Assembly (NCBI GenBank): GCA_015059875.1
Contig: SUZQ01000002.1
Coordinates: forward strand, 1 to 64,000
DNA: 64,000 nt
Direction of reading: 5' to 3'
Source: Rikenellaceae bacterium
Lineage (GTDB): Bacteria; Bacteroidota; Bacteroidia; Bacteroidales; Rikenellaceae
The number at the start of each line of letters is the position of its first letter. The first letter of the stretch is position 1. The position numbers were made by a program, and so were the translations under genes. A model generated the notes under the pieces. It had not been told where the DNA came from. It worked only from the letters and a program-made list of their open reading frames with translations, and searched no databases. Below are positions 17,937 through 26,857 of this stretch, in pieces.

Positions 17937-18935
17937 ATGGATAGAAGAATCGAGAGCGATAGCGAGTTGGAGAGTCGCATTCGTCCGCAAGAGTTGGCAA
18001 ACTTCTCTGGTCAGGAGAAGATTGTCGAGAATTTGCGTGTCTTTATTAAGGCGGCATTGATGCGTGGCGACTCGCTCGACCATACCCTACTGCACGGCCC
18101 TCCGGGACTCGGTAAGACCACCTTGGCGAATATTATCGCCAACGAGATGGGTGCGCAGTTGAAGGTGACTTCGGGCCCCGTACTCGATAAACCGGGCGAC
18201 CTCGCAGGTCTTTTGACAAACCTTTCGGCAGGCGATGTACTCTTTATCGACGAGATTCACCGCCTCTCCCCTATTGTCGAGGAGTATCTCTATTCGGCAA
18301 TGGAGGATTTCAAGATCGATATCGTGCTGGATAAAGGCCCGTCGGCGCGCTCAATTCAGATTGAACTTGCGCCATTTACCCTTATCGGAGCAACCACTCG
18401 AAGTGGTCTTTTAACCTCGCCTTTGCGCGCGCGTTTCGGTATTCAGTGCCACTTGGAGTACTACGATTCGCAGGTGCTGAGCCGCATCGTGAAGCGTTCG
18501 GCTTCGATTTTGGGCGTTTCGATTGACGATGATGCTGCACTCGAAATTGCACTGCGCTCGCGCGGTACGCCTCGTATTGTAAACTCGTTGTTGCGCCGTG
18601 TGCGCGACTTTGCAATGGTTAAGGGCGAGGGTTGCATCGATTTGGAGATTACCCGAATGGCTTTGGAGGCTCTCAATATCGACTCGCGAGGCTTGGATAT
18701 GATGGATAATAAGATTCTCTCGACCATAATTGCCAAGTTTAATGGTGGCCCTGTCGGTCTGAATACCATTGCTACGGCAGTGAGCGAAGATGCGGGAACT
18801 ATCGAGGAGGTCTACGAGCCGTTCCTGATTAAGGAGGGATTCTTGAAGCGCACTCCGCGAGGTCGTGAGGTTACAGAGTTGGCTTACAGACATTTGGGTA
18901 TAACACAGCCCGAACGAGAAGGAGAGTTGTTTTAA
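17937..18935 (+). CDS. ruvB: Holliday junction branch-migration helicase RuvB
   Basis: A 332-residue AAA+ ATPase that, with RuvA, drives branch migration of Holliday junctions during recombination and repair. Walker A is [11 protein letters not shown] and Walker B is [10 protein letters not shown]. Sensor and arginine-finger regions ([19 protein letters not shown]) and the C-terminal winged helix ([20 protein letters not shown]) are all present. The track start at 17904 falls inside the GCTAATG repeat, and the ATG at 17937 gives the normal N-terminus [18 protein letters not shown]. ruvA and ruvC are not adjacent. Confidence 0.96.
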   Translation: MDRRIESDSELESRIRPQELANFSGQEKIVENLRVFIKAALMRGDSLDHTLLHGPPGLGKTTLANIIANEMGAQLKVTSGPVLDKPGDLAGLLTNLSAGDVLFIDEIHRLSPIVEEYLYSAMEDFKIDIVLDKGPSARSIQIELAPFTLIGATTRSGLLTSPLRARFGIQCHLEYYDSQVLSRIVKRSASILGVSIDDDAALEIALRSRGTPRIVNSLLRRVRDFAMVKGEGCIDLEITRMALEALNIDSRGLDMMDNKILSTIIAKFNGGPVGLNTIATAVSEDAGTIEEVYEPFLIKEGFLKRTPRGREVTELAYRHLGITQPEREGELF

Positions 18936-18978
18936 TCAATATAATATTTAGTACTAAATTAAAAATTAAAAAAAAGCT

Positions 18979-20706
18979 ATGGCAAAGGTAGTTACTATTA
19001 TTGGATCGGGAATGATGGGCTCGGCTCTTGCATTTCCAGCAGCAGAGAATGGTCACGAGGTGCGCTTGGTAGGCTCGCCACTTGACAATGAGATTATTGA
19101 TGCGTGTATCGCTACAAACCGTCATCCAAAGTTTGATCGCGATTTCCCTGCAGGCGTAAAGTATTACAAGGTTTGCGACTGGAAGAAGGCTGTTGAGGGT
19201 TGCGACTTCGTAATCGGTGGCGTTTCGTCGTTCGGTGTGGATTGGTTTGGCGAGGAGATTCTTGCAAATCTCGATCCTGCAATTCCTGTTCTTTCGGTGA
19301 CAAAGGGTTTGATCAACCTTGAGGACGGTACTTTGATTTCGTACCCAGATTATTGGCGTAAGAACTTGCTCGCAAAGGGTATTGATCGCCATGTAAACGC
19401 AGTTGGAGGCCCTTGTACTTCGTATGAGTTGGTGTTCCACGATCAGACTGAGGTTGCTTTCTGCGGTGTTAATACCGCCGAGTTGAAGATGTTGAAGGAG
19501 ACGATGACAACTTCGTACTACCACATCTCGCTCACTAACGATGTTATCGGTTTGGAGAGTGCTGTGGCATTGAAAAATGCTTACGCTTTGTCGGTTGCAA
19601 TGACCGTAGGTTTGGTAAATCGTCATCATGGTGAGAATGCAGGTTTGCACTACAACTCGCAGGCTGGAGCATTCTATCAGGCTACTCGTGAGATGACTCA
19701 GTTGATGAAGATTCAGAACGGCTCGTTGGATGCACTCAATATCGGTATTGGCGATTTGTATGTAACCGTTTATGGTGGCCGTACTCGTAAGATTGGTATC
19801 TTGCTCGGCGAGGGTAAGACATACGAGGAGGCTATGGATATCTTGGCTGGTGTAACTCTTGAGTCGTTGGTTGTGGCTCGTCGTGTTGCGAAGGCTATCT
19901 ATCGCAAGGCTGAACTTGGTTTGGTGTCGTTGGCGGAGTTCCCAATGTTGTGCCACTCGTACGATGTTCTTGAGAATGGAAAGGATGCTGAGTTGCCTTG
20001 GGAGGCGTTTACATTCGACCATACAAAATGGTTGAAAATGACACAGTTGAAAGGACTTGTGTTTGATATGGATGGTACTCTGGTAGATAATCTGGAGTAC
20101 CATTTTATCTCTTTTGATGAGTATGCGCGTCGTAAGGGATTGACTCTTCTCGAACCAATGTCGCTGAAGTTAAACGGTATGCATAGCGACGATGTTTTTC
20201 GCACGATGTTGGGCGAGGAGCAGTGCAAAAAGTACTCGCTTGATGAGCTGAATCGCGGCAAGGAGGAGGTCTATCGCGAGATGTATCGCGGTCATATCGA
20301 ACCGCTTGCGGGTATTATGGAGTTACTGCGCGAAGCGAAAGAGCGAGGCGTGAAGTGTGCTATTGGCTCGTCGGGTTGTCGCGAGAATGTGGAGTTTATA
20401 ATTGAGGGTTTGGGTATCGCCGATTTGATTGATGTATCGATTAGCGGAAGCGATGTTACGCATGGTAAGCCGCACCCCGAAATCTTCGCTACGGCAATCG
20501 AACGAATGGGCTTGAAGCCAGAGGAGTGTATCGTGGTGGAGGATGCTGTAAATGGTATTTTGGCGGGTGTTGCAGCTGGCTGCAAGTGTCTTGCTATTAC
20601 CACAACCGCTACCGATGAGGCACTCGCAAATGCTGGTGCTGCAATGTGTGCAAAAGACTTTGCGGGTATCACGATAGATGGGCTAAACCAATTGCTTAAT
20701 TCATAG
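18979..20706 (+). CDS. Glycerol-3-phosphate dehydrogenase fused to HAD phosphatase
   Basis: A 575-residue two-domain protein. Residues 1 to about 350 form a GpsA-like NAD(P)-dependent glycerol-3-phosphate dehydrogenase, with GSGMMGSALA dinucleotide loop, catalytic-lysine region VALKNAYALS and GIGDLYVTVYGGRTRK. Residues about 354-575 form a beta-phosphoglucomutase-like HAD phosphatase, with motif I FDMDGTLVDN, motif II AIGSSG and motifs III/IV HGKPHPEIF...VVEDAVNG. The reading frame is continuous across the junction near 20040. Joined activities could turn DHAP into glycerol-3-phosphate and then into glycerol, but other HAD substrates are possible. The dehydrogenase half is diverged from classical GpsA, so a lipid-synthesis role alone is also possible. 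Confidence 0.88.
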   Translation: MAKVVTIIGSGMMGSALAFPAAENGHEVRLVGSPLDNEIIDACIATNRHPKFDRDFPAGVKYYKVCDWKKAVEGCDFVIGGVSSFGVDWFGEEILANLDPAIPVLSVTKGLINLEDGTLISYPDYWRKNLLAKGIDRHVNAVGGPCTSYELVFHDQTEVAFCGVNTAELKMLKETMTTSYYHISLTNDVIGLESAVALKNAYALSVAMTVGLVNRHHGENAGLHYNSQAGAFYQATREMTQLMKIQNGSLDALNIGIGDLYVTVYGGRTRKIGILLGEGKTYEEAMDILAGVTLESLVVARRVAKAIYRKAELGLVSLAEFPMLCHSYDVLENGKDAELPWEAFTFDHTKWLKMTQLKGLVFDMDGTLVDNLEYHFISFDEYARRKGLTLLEPMSLKLNGMHSDDVFRTMLGEEQCKKYSLDELNRGKEEVYREMYRGHIEPLAGIMELLREAKERGVKCAIGSSGCRENVEFIIEGLGIADLIDVSISGSDVTHGKPHPEIFATAIERMGLKPEECIVVEDAVNGILAGVAAGCKCLAITTTATDEALANAGAAMCAKDFAGITIDGLNQLLNS

Positions 20707-20723
20707 CGCATAAGTGTGGGATT

Positions 20724-22793
20724 ATGAGTAGATTAAAATTGTCAATTTTATTGCTGCTTGTGCTGTCGATTTTTGTCGGACATGCCTATGCGGCGTCGGC
20801 TGAAAAGTCGAAGAACAAGAAGTATAGCGTCGAGCAGTTTAACCGCGCTCCGCTGCACAAACGAGCCTATGCCGAGTTGCCTCTCGGCTCAATTCGTGCA
20901 GAGGGTTGGTTGTATGAGATGCTTGATCGTCAGCGCAAGGGCATGACAGGTCGTCTTGACGAACTCTACCCACAAGTTATGGGCAAGCGTAATGGCTGGC
21001 TCGGTGGCGATGGTGATGTGTGGGAGCGTGGCCCATATTGGATTGACGGTCTTTTGCCGTTGGCCTATATTCTCGACGATAAGAATTTGAAGGCGAAGGT
21101 ACAACCGTGGATTGAGTGGACATTGGCATCGCAAGATGCCGAGGGTTACTTTGGTCCTGTAAAGGATCTCCCTAGTGAGGAGGGCTTGCAGCGTGATAAA
21201 GCGCGCGATTGGTGGCCCAAGATGGTGATGCTTAAGGTACTTCAACAGTACTATTCGGCCACTGGCGACAAACGCGTAATAGATTGTATGACAAAGTATT
21301 TCCGCTATCAACTGAAGCAACTTCCAAGCAAGCCATTGAACCATTGGTCGTATTGGGGTAAGGAGCGTGGCGGAGACAACTTGTTGATGGTCTATTGGCT
21401 CTACAATATTACGGGCGATGAGTTCTTGCTCGAGTTGGGCGATTTGATTTATCGCCAGACAGTCGACTGGGCTTCGATTTTCGGAATGCGTAGTGATGAC
21501 CTCTACAGACAAAACTCTCGTCACACCGTAAATGTTGCTCACGGCTTCAAAACCCCTGCGGTCTACTATCAGCGTACGGGCGATAAGTCGTTGATTGAGG
21601 ATTTGCACCGAGGCGAAAAAACGATGAAATCTACTATCGGCTACCCTACTGGCTTGTGGGCTGGCGATGAGGCAATTCGATTCGGAGATCCCGCGCTCGG
21701 CTCGGAGCTTTGTACTGCGGTTGAGATGCTCTACTCATTGGAGAATATATTGCAGATTACGGGCGATTCGCATTGGGGCGATTACCTCGAGCGCGTGGCG
21801 TTCAATGTGTTGCCTACGCAGTCGGATGATAACTATATGGTGCGTCAGTACTATCAGCAGTTGAATCAAATTGAGGTGTCGCTCAATACGCGACAGTTCT
21901 CAACCGCCTATTCGGGTGCTGGTCAGCTCTATGGACTCTTGACTGGTTATCCTTGTTGCACATCGAATATGCACCAGGGTTGGCCTAAGTTTACGCAGAA
22001 TTTGTGGTACGCGACACCCGATGGTGGTCTTGCAGCGATGGTATATGCTCCATCGAGCGTAGAAGCCGAGGTGAATGGTTGTAAGGTGAAGATTGTTGAA
22101 CGCACGAACTATCCATTCGAGGAGAATATTGAGTTTGAAATCAAGGTTGCAGGTGCGAAATCGCGCTTGTTCCCATTGCATTTGCGTGTGCCTGCGTGGA
22201 GCAAGTCTACCATAGTGACCGTTAATGGTAAGGCACTGAATTGTGCGGTTGTTAATGGTGTAGTTGTATTGAATCGCGAGTGGAAGAGTGGCGATAAGGT
22301 CACAATCGCTTTCGAGGCAGATATTGAGGTTAGTCGCTGGTATGATGGTGGCGTTGCTGTGGAGCGAGGACCGCTTCTTTATGCATTGAAGATGAATGAG
22401 CGATGGGAACGTCATCAGTTCAATTCGGACAAATATCGTAAGATGGGTAAGGAATACTATGAGGTGCATTCGACAACCCCTTGGAATTGGGGATTTAATC
22501 GAGAGGATGTAAAAACGCAAAACCTCTCTAAAACATTTACATTTGAACGCAAAGGTGAGGTCTCGATCTATCCTTGGAATGTGGAATCTGCTCCGCTTGT
22601 GATTAAGGCTAAGGTGCACGAGATGACCAAGTGGAAACCTTATAACGGCTCGACAGGTCCAATCAACTTCCAAACCCGTAGCGGCTGGGGCGATGATATG
22701 GCATACGAAGAGAGCTTCGTGGAGTTGATACCTTACGGTTGTACAACCCTCAGACTTACACTATTCCCAGTGCGAAAACTACCTAAAAAATAA
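20724..22793 (+). CDS. Secreted GH127-family (DUF1680) beta-L-arabinofuranosidase-like enzyme
   Basis: A 689-residue exported protein with signal peptide (MSRLKLSILLLLVLSIFVGHAYA). The (alpha/alpha)6 barrel typical of DUF1680 covers about residues 40-440 and beta-sandwich domains follow. The zinc/cysteine catalytic set of GH127 is visible: Glu328 and Cys330 in ELC, then Cys411-Cys412 in YPCCTSNMHQ, where Cys411 would be the nucleophile. Family members remove L-arabinofuranose from plant glycans. It starts 17 nt after the GpsA-HAD gene and ends on a bidirectional terminator. Related families GH137 or GH146 have different domain contexts and are less likely. Confidence 0.87.
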   Translation: MSRLKLSILLLLVLSIFVGHAYAASAEKSKNKKYSVEQFNRAPLHKRAYAELPLGSIRAEGWLYEMLDRQRKGMTGRLDELYPQVMGKRNGWLGGDGDVWERGPYWIDGLLPLAYILDDKNLKAKVQPWIEWTLASQDAEGYFGPVKDLPSEEGLQRDKARDWWPKMVMLKVLQQYYSATGDKRVIDCMTKYFRYQLKQLPSKPLNHWSYWGKERGGDNLLMVYWLYNITGDEFLLELGDLIYRQTVDWASIFGMRSDDLYRQNSRHTVNVAHGFKTPAVYYQRTGDKSLIEDLHRGEKTMKSTIGYPTGLWAGDEAIRFGDPALGSELCTAVEMLYSLENILQITGDSHWGDYLERVAFNVLPTQSDDNYMVRQYYQQLNQIEVSLNTRQFSTAYSGAGQLYGLLTGYPCCTSNMHQGWPKFTQNLWYATPDGGLAAMVYAPSSVEAEVNGCKVKIVERTNYPFEENIEFEIKVAGAKSRLFPLHLRVPAWSKSTIVTVNGKALNCAVVNGVVVLNREWKSGDKVTIAFEADIEVSRWYDGGVAVERGPLLYALKMNERWERHQFNSDKYRKMGKEYYEVHSTTPWNWGFNREDVKTQNLSKTFTFERKGEVSIYPWNVESAPLVIKAKVHEMTKWKPYNGSTGPINFQTRSGWGDDMAYEESFVELIPYGCTTLRLTLFPVRKLPKK

Positions 22794-22817
22794 GTCCCAG
22801 ATTTGGGACTTATTTTT
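22788..22817. terminator. Bidirectional terminator between GH127 and porin genes
   Basis: The stem TAAGTCCCA/TGGGACTTA, extended by A/T pairs, has a 4-nt loop and a T-run on both strands. It also abuts the stop codon of the convergent porin gene. Confidence 0.85.
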
Positions 22818-24170
22818 TTAGAAGCTATACTTGGCTAAGACATTTATGCGGTTGGCGTGTGCTTTTGTGCCATCCATATTCTTGCGACTACCGTAGAGAT
22901 ACTCGGCAGCCAAGACAAAGCGTGGCGTCAAGTTCCAAAATACATTTCCGAAGATATACTGTCCCTGCTTGTACATATCCTCGCTATATACGCCATTCTT
23001 CTTGCGCACGGTTACGGCCGAATAACCACCCGAAACAAATAGGTTTGGTAAGAGGTTTATCTGCGCCGCTGCCTGCCATCCGAACATCGGTGTTGTCTGC
23101 ACGCGAGTTGGATCGTCAGGGCGTGGAGTGAAGTCGAGTCCCGTACCCATCAAATCGTTGATATAACGCGAAATACCTTCTCCGTATATACCATTCATGA
23201 ATAACTCCAAATATTTGGTAATGTGGATGTTGCCACTGAACTGTACGCCCCATCCAAAGAGATCGTCCTCGCCATTGCGGGCGTTGTTGTAGAGGTACAT
23301 ATCGCGGAATACTGCCGATGCACGAATGTGGCTATCGCGGTTTTTGCCCCACGAATATTGCAGATATACAGGAAAGTCAGGCACGCGCTGCGGAATTGCC
23401 ATAAGTGTCTCGCCGTATGTTCCCGAAACGCTCGGCATCTCGGCTGCTGCTCCCACCTTCAAATGGTCTTTGAGGAACGAGTATTCGTAGCGAATCATCG
23501 TAGCAAATCGGAAATTGTAGGCGTTAGGCCCTTGGAAGTCAATTGTTGTAGGGGCGGCTGTAAGGTCGCAGAAGGTAGATACATCGCGACCAACTGTTAA
23601 ACCGAGCATCTGCACATATCCCGAACGGATACGCGGTGTATAGCTACCCGATGCTCCTCCGCGAAAGTCTAAATCCATAAAAATATGCACCTGACCGAGC
23701 TTCTTGGTGTTGGCGATACCTCGGATAAAGATTCGAGAGGTTGTCGCATCCATCCTAATCTCCTGCTTGTCCGCTGGCGTGAGCGACATAGGTACATTGT
23801 AAGGCACCATATCGATATTGTTTACAGTGCGGTCAAAGGAGTAGGCTGCGCGTAGGGCAATATCTCCACCAATAGCAAACGAGAAGGTGTTGCGCTTATC
23901 GGCAAAGATTGCAGAGGGGAGTGCAACCTGTTGCGTACCTTCGCGTGTGGCATTTTTGTGATCCTCGATAGCCGCCTTTACTGCAGCGTTTTTCATCGCA
24001 GTATCGCAGCAACCCTGATTTGGAGATTCGATAATATCCTTCTCACTCACAGAGATGATGTAGACCGTTGGCTCGGCGTTGCCGTGGTCATGACGCTCTG
24101 CTTTAAGGTGTTGCGCAGTGGCGGTCAATGAGAAAGCCACTGCTCCGATAATAAGTAAAACTCTTTTCAT
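22818..24170 (-). CDS. DcaP-like outer-membrane porin
   Basis: A 450-residue outer-membrane beta-barrel protein with signal peptide (MKRVLLIIGAVAFSLTATAQ). The region about 45-75 is charged and could form a short coiled coil ahead of the barrel, as in DcaP-type trimeric porins. Barrel strands alternate aromatic and polar residues (FSFAIGGDIALRAAYSF, RSGYVQMLGLTVGRDVSTF), and the last residue is Phe (VLAKYSF), the usual outer-membrane assembly signal. DcaP relatives admit small organic acids, but the substrate here is unknown. The gene is transcribed alone. Confidence 0.75.
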   Translation of the reverse strand: MKRVLLIIGAVAFSLTATAQHLKAERHDHGNAEPTVYIISVSEKDIIESPNQGCCDTAMKNAAVKAAIEDHKNATREGTQQVALPSAIFADKRNTFSFAIGGDIALRAAYSFDRTVNNIDMVPYNVPMSLTPADKQEIRMDATTSRIFIRGIANTKKLGQVHIFMDLDFRGGASGSYTPRIRSGYVQMLGLTVGRDVSTFCDLTAAPTTIDFQGPNAYNFRFATMIRYEYSFLKDHLKVGAAAEMPSVSGTYGETLMAIPQRVPDFPVYLQYSWGKNRDSHIRASAVFRDMYLYNNARNGEDDLFGWGVQFSGNIHITKYLELFMNGIYGEGISRYINDLMGTGLDFTPRPDDPTRVQTTPMFGWQAAAQINLLPNLFVSGGYSAVTVRKKNGVYSEDMYKQGQYIFGNVFWNLTPRFVLAAEYLYGSRKNMDGTKAHANRINVLAKYSF

Positions 24171-24219
24171 AGCTTTTTCTTTTTTAGTTACGCTCGGTTA
24201 GGGTGCAAACCTTGTGCCA

Positions 24220-24978
24220 CTATATCATCTCCTCTTCGCGTTCGTACTCCTTCTCTATCTCATCCCGCCAATGGAGCGCAGCGTGCGAGCCGTCGCAGTA
24301 GGGCTTGTTTGCCGACTCTCCACAACGACACAGCACCGAGCGATTGCGAATCTCGTAAGATGTTCCATCTTCGCGCGTAATGCGAATGCCGCCACGCACC
24401 CACAACCCTCCGCTGGCGTGTAGAGCATCATCCTCGATAAGTCCGAGACTTGGCTCATAGTGTCGCTCGAATGGGAGGTCAGAGCCATTTCCCCAAATCA
24501 TCAATCTACCACTCGGACACATCGAGGCTTGGCGTATCGCTTGTCGTCGTGCCGAGTCGTCAAAGGATGTTTCGGTTGCAGCCCACACTCCCCCTCCTGC
24601 ATCGCAAAAGCGGGCAAAGACGCAGTATTGTGGATTGTCGGTCAGCGTAAGCTCGTCGCCCGATGTTATTTCGACATCGTCGAGGAGGGCTTCGGGGCGA
24701 GCTGTGAGCTTAGGTTTCCACTTGTGCGAAAGGTGTGTGCCGTCGCAATATGGCTTGTTCTTGGATGCTCCGCACCGACAGAGCGATGTAGGCTCTTTCT
24801 CGGTGGAGAAGTGCTTTCCCTCCTCAAATGCCCAACTCTCGCCCATGTCATTGGGTACAATGTGTTGCGTAGCCAAAGGTGGTTGCCCGTAAACGAGATA
24901 GGGGCCTTTATCCGTAACGATGATTTTGTACTCAGGGGCCGCTGGAGTGCTCCCAGTTTCGATTTTTTGCTTTGCCAT
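24220..24978 (-). CDS. Double CDGSH iron-sulfur protein
   Basis: A 252-residue protein with two CDGSH-type [2Fe-2S] motifs, CRCGASKNKPYCDGTH at residues 67-82 and CRCGESANKPYCDGSH at 217-232. A central segment with three cysteines (about 119, 125 and 154; CPSGRL) resembles the small divergent 4Fe-4S mono-cluster domain often fused to CDGSH proteins. It may act in redox or cluster transfer; no specific partner is known. The track begins at 25059, but the ATG at 24978 gives a cleaner start just ahead of the folded region. It diverges from the FISUMP lipoprotein gene. Confidence 0.85.
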   Translation of the reverse strand: MAKQKIETGSTPAAPEYKIIVTDKGPYLVYGQPPLATQHIVPNDMGESWAFEEGKHFSTEKEPTSLCRCGASKNKPYCDGTHLSHKWKPKLTARPEALLDDVEITSGDELTLTDNPQYCVFARFCDAGGGVWAATETSFDDSARRQAIRQASMCPSGRLMIWGNGSDLPFERHYEPSLGLIEDDALHASGGLWVRGGIRITREDGTSYEIRNRSVLCRCGESANKPYCDGSHAALHWRDEIEKEYEREEEMI

Positions 24979-25067
24979 AGTAATAAATTCTATTGTTTCT
25001 CGTTTCTTTGCAGGGCAATAATTGTTCCCAAACGAGAGATATAAATTTGTAATTGCCAACTTTTTTG

Positions 25068-25075
25068 TATATTTG
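25068..25075 (+). promoter_or_regulatory. -7 box for FISUMP lipoprotein gene
   Basis: TATATTTG lies 23 nt upstream of the ATG, with TTTG at 25046-25049 as -33 element (18-nt gap). Confidence 0.7.
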
Positions 25076-25098
25076 CAGATTGTAAAGAAGTTCAGAAT

Positions 25099-26571
25099 AT
25101 GAAAAGCGTGAAATTTTTACTTTTGGCGTTGGTGTCGTTGGTGGCATTCGCCTCTTGCAATAAGGATGAAAGTGCAACTTTGGCGTTGGATCGCACCTCG
25201 CTCTATTTTGAGTCGTGGAGCGATGCACCGCAGACAATATCCTATGTCCCTACGAATGCTACATCAGTGGCTATAAGTAGCTATAGCGATGGTTGGAACG
25301 CTTCGGTAAATGCGGGTACGAGAACAATTACAGTGTGGCCTGTAGGTGCTACTGAGGAGGGAATGACTAACGACGATCTTCCGAAGGAGGGTTCGGTGGT
25401 TGTGAATGCTTTGAATAAAGAGGGCGAGTCCACAAGCTACTTTATATATGTCTATGTTACGCAAACAAAGGCTCTTGATGCGGAGGGTGCAGCGAATTGC
25501 TATGTAGTTACAGCGCCATCGGTTAGCTACACTTTTGATGCGATGCATCGCCCTGACGGAGAGGAGTTGGGGACTACACGCATTGAGTTGTTATGGCAGA
25601 GCAATCCAGAGGTTGTGAAGAATGTAGATATTATGGATGGTAAGGCGATATTCTACATCAAGGCGTCGAGCAATGATGCTACTCGAGTTGAGAATACTAA
25701 CGCAGTGATTGCTGCCTATAATGCTTCGGGAAAGGTTGTTTGGAGCTGGCATTTGTGGATTGTGAACGACAATCCATTCATGGCTGTCGATACCTACTCT
25801 AACGGCAAGACCTTTATGCGATATAATCTTGGAGCATTTACCAATGCAGGAGGATCAACCGAGGAGAAGAGTATTCTGGACTCCTACGGAATGTACTATC
25901 AGTGGGGAAGAAAAGATCCGTTCCCACGCCCACTCTACTTCGATGCTACGGGAGCTTACGACGAGGATCGTTACAATGAGAACGGAACTTATATAAAGGA
26001 GAACTTTGTGGAGAGAACTGCTGCAAATGGAACTCTCGACTACACGATTGAGCATCCGATGTACTACATTCTCAATAGCGAGCATAGCGAGTATAATGGA
26101 GATAGCGGTAGTGGCGTAGGAGATTGGCTGGTAAATAGCGATAACACTCTGTGGAGTGATGCAAAAAAGAGTCTTTACGATCCGTGTCCTCGTGGTTGGC
26201 GAGTGCCTACGGCGGAGGATTTGTCGGTGCTATATCTCTCCGATGCAGAGGATAATACCCCACTCGAAACGGCTCGCAAGCAGTTTGGTTGGAATCTCTC
26301 GGATGGTACATCGTCGTACTTCTGGTCGGCATGTGGTCGTCGTCGTTACAATGATGGTAAGGTCGAGAATATGAATCATAAGGATGATGTCTATCCTGTT
26401 CAGCCACAGCCGTGGGAGGGTTACTATTGGACTTCGACAGCCTCGGCAGAGGGTGGCGCAGTTGCTCTCTATTTCGACCTGACAACATCGCGCACGATAA
26501 ATAAATTTGTTACTGCATCGAATAGATTTAGAGCTAACGGATTCCAAGTCCGCTGCGTGAAAGAGCAGTAA
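25099..26571 (+). CDS. FISUMP-domain surface lipoprotein with BACON-like N-terminus
   Basis: A 490-residue predicted lipoprotein (lipobox FASC at about residues 17-20). An N-terminal beta domain resembling BACON (about 28-125; TLALDRTSLYFES) is followed by an Ig-like stretch. The C-terminal FISUMP domain contains the landmark DPCPRGWRVPTAEDL and ends FRANGFQVRCVKEQ. FISUMP proteins are abundant, poorly understood surface proteins of gut Bacteroidota and Fibrobacter. The gene has its own promoter and a strong terminator, so it is monocistronic. A carbohydrate-binding or adhesion role is inferred from family context only. Confidence 0.82.
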   Translation: MKSVKFLLLALVSLVAFASCNKDESATLALDRTSLYFESWSDAPQTISYVPTNATSVAISSYSDGWNASVNAGTRTITVWPVGATEEGMTNDDLPKEGSVVVNALNKEGESTSYFIYVYVTQTKALDAEGAANCYVVTAPSVSYTFDAMHRPDGEELGTTRIELLWQSNPEVVKNVDIMDGKAIFYIKASSNDATRVENTNAVIAAYNASGKVVWSWHLWIVNDNPFMAVDTYSNGKTFMRYNLGAFTNAGGSTEEKSILDSYGMYYQWGRKDPFPRPLYFDATGAYDEDRYNENGTYIKENFVERTAANGTLDYTIEHPMYYILNSEHSEYNGDSGSGVGDWLVNSDNTLWSDAKKSLYDPCPRGWRVPTAEDLSVLYLSDAEDNTPLETARKQFGWNLSDGTSSYFWSACGRRRYNDGKVENMNHKDDVYPVQPQPWEGYYWTSTASAEGGAVALYFDLTTSRTINKFVTASNRFRANGFQVRCVKEQ

Positions 26572-26576
26572 GAAAG

Positions 26577-26601
26577 AGCAACCTTCGGGTTGCTTTTTTT
26601 T
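26577..26601 (+). terminator. Terminator of FISUMP lipoprotein gene
   Basis: The stem AGCAACC/GGTTGCT closed by a TTCG tetraloop is followed by nine T. Confidence 0.9.
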
Positions 26602-26632
26602 TGCTTTGCGAACTCCGAGCGTGGTCAAGGCG

Positions 26633-26805
26633 CGGCGATTCTGGGGATACTAGGGATACTAGGGGTTCTAGGGTGCGCGGACAGTAAATTGAGAATTGAG
26701 AATTGAGAATTGAGGATTGAGGATTGAGGATTGAGGATTGAGGATTAACTACTCACTACTCACTACTCACTACTCACTACTCTCTACTCACTGCTCTCGT
26801 CTGAT
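26633..26805. repeat. Composite tandem-repeat block
   Basis: An ordered set of short tandem repeats: a CTAGGGATA/CTAGGGGTT series, then ATTGAGA/ATTGAGG heptamers (about 8 units), then ACTACTC heptamers (about 6 units). The leading part shares the GGTCAAGGCGCGGCGATT sequence with blocks near 35.6 and 40.4 kb. No gene is present. Confidence 0.85.
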
Positions 26806-26857
26806 ATTTGGCACTAACATTGCTCCTGCGATACATATATAAATTAAATGTATCGCT

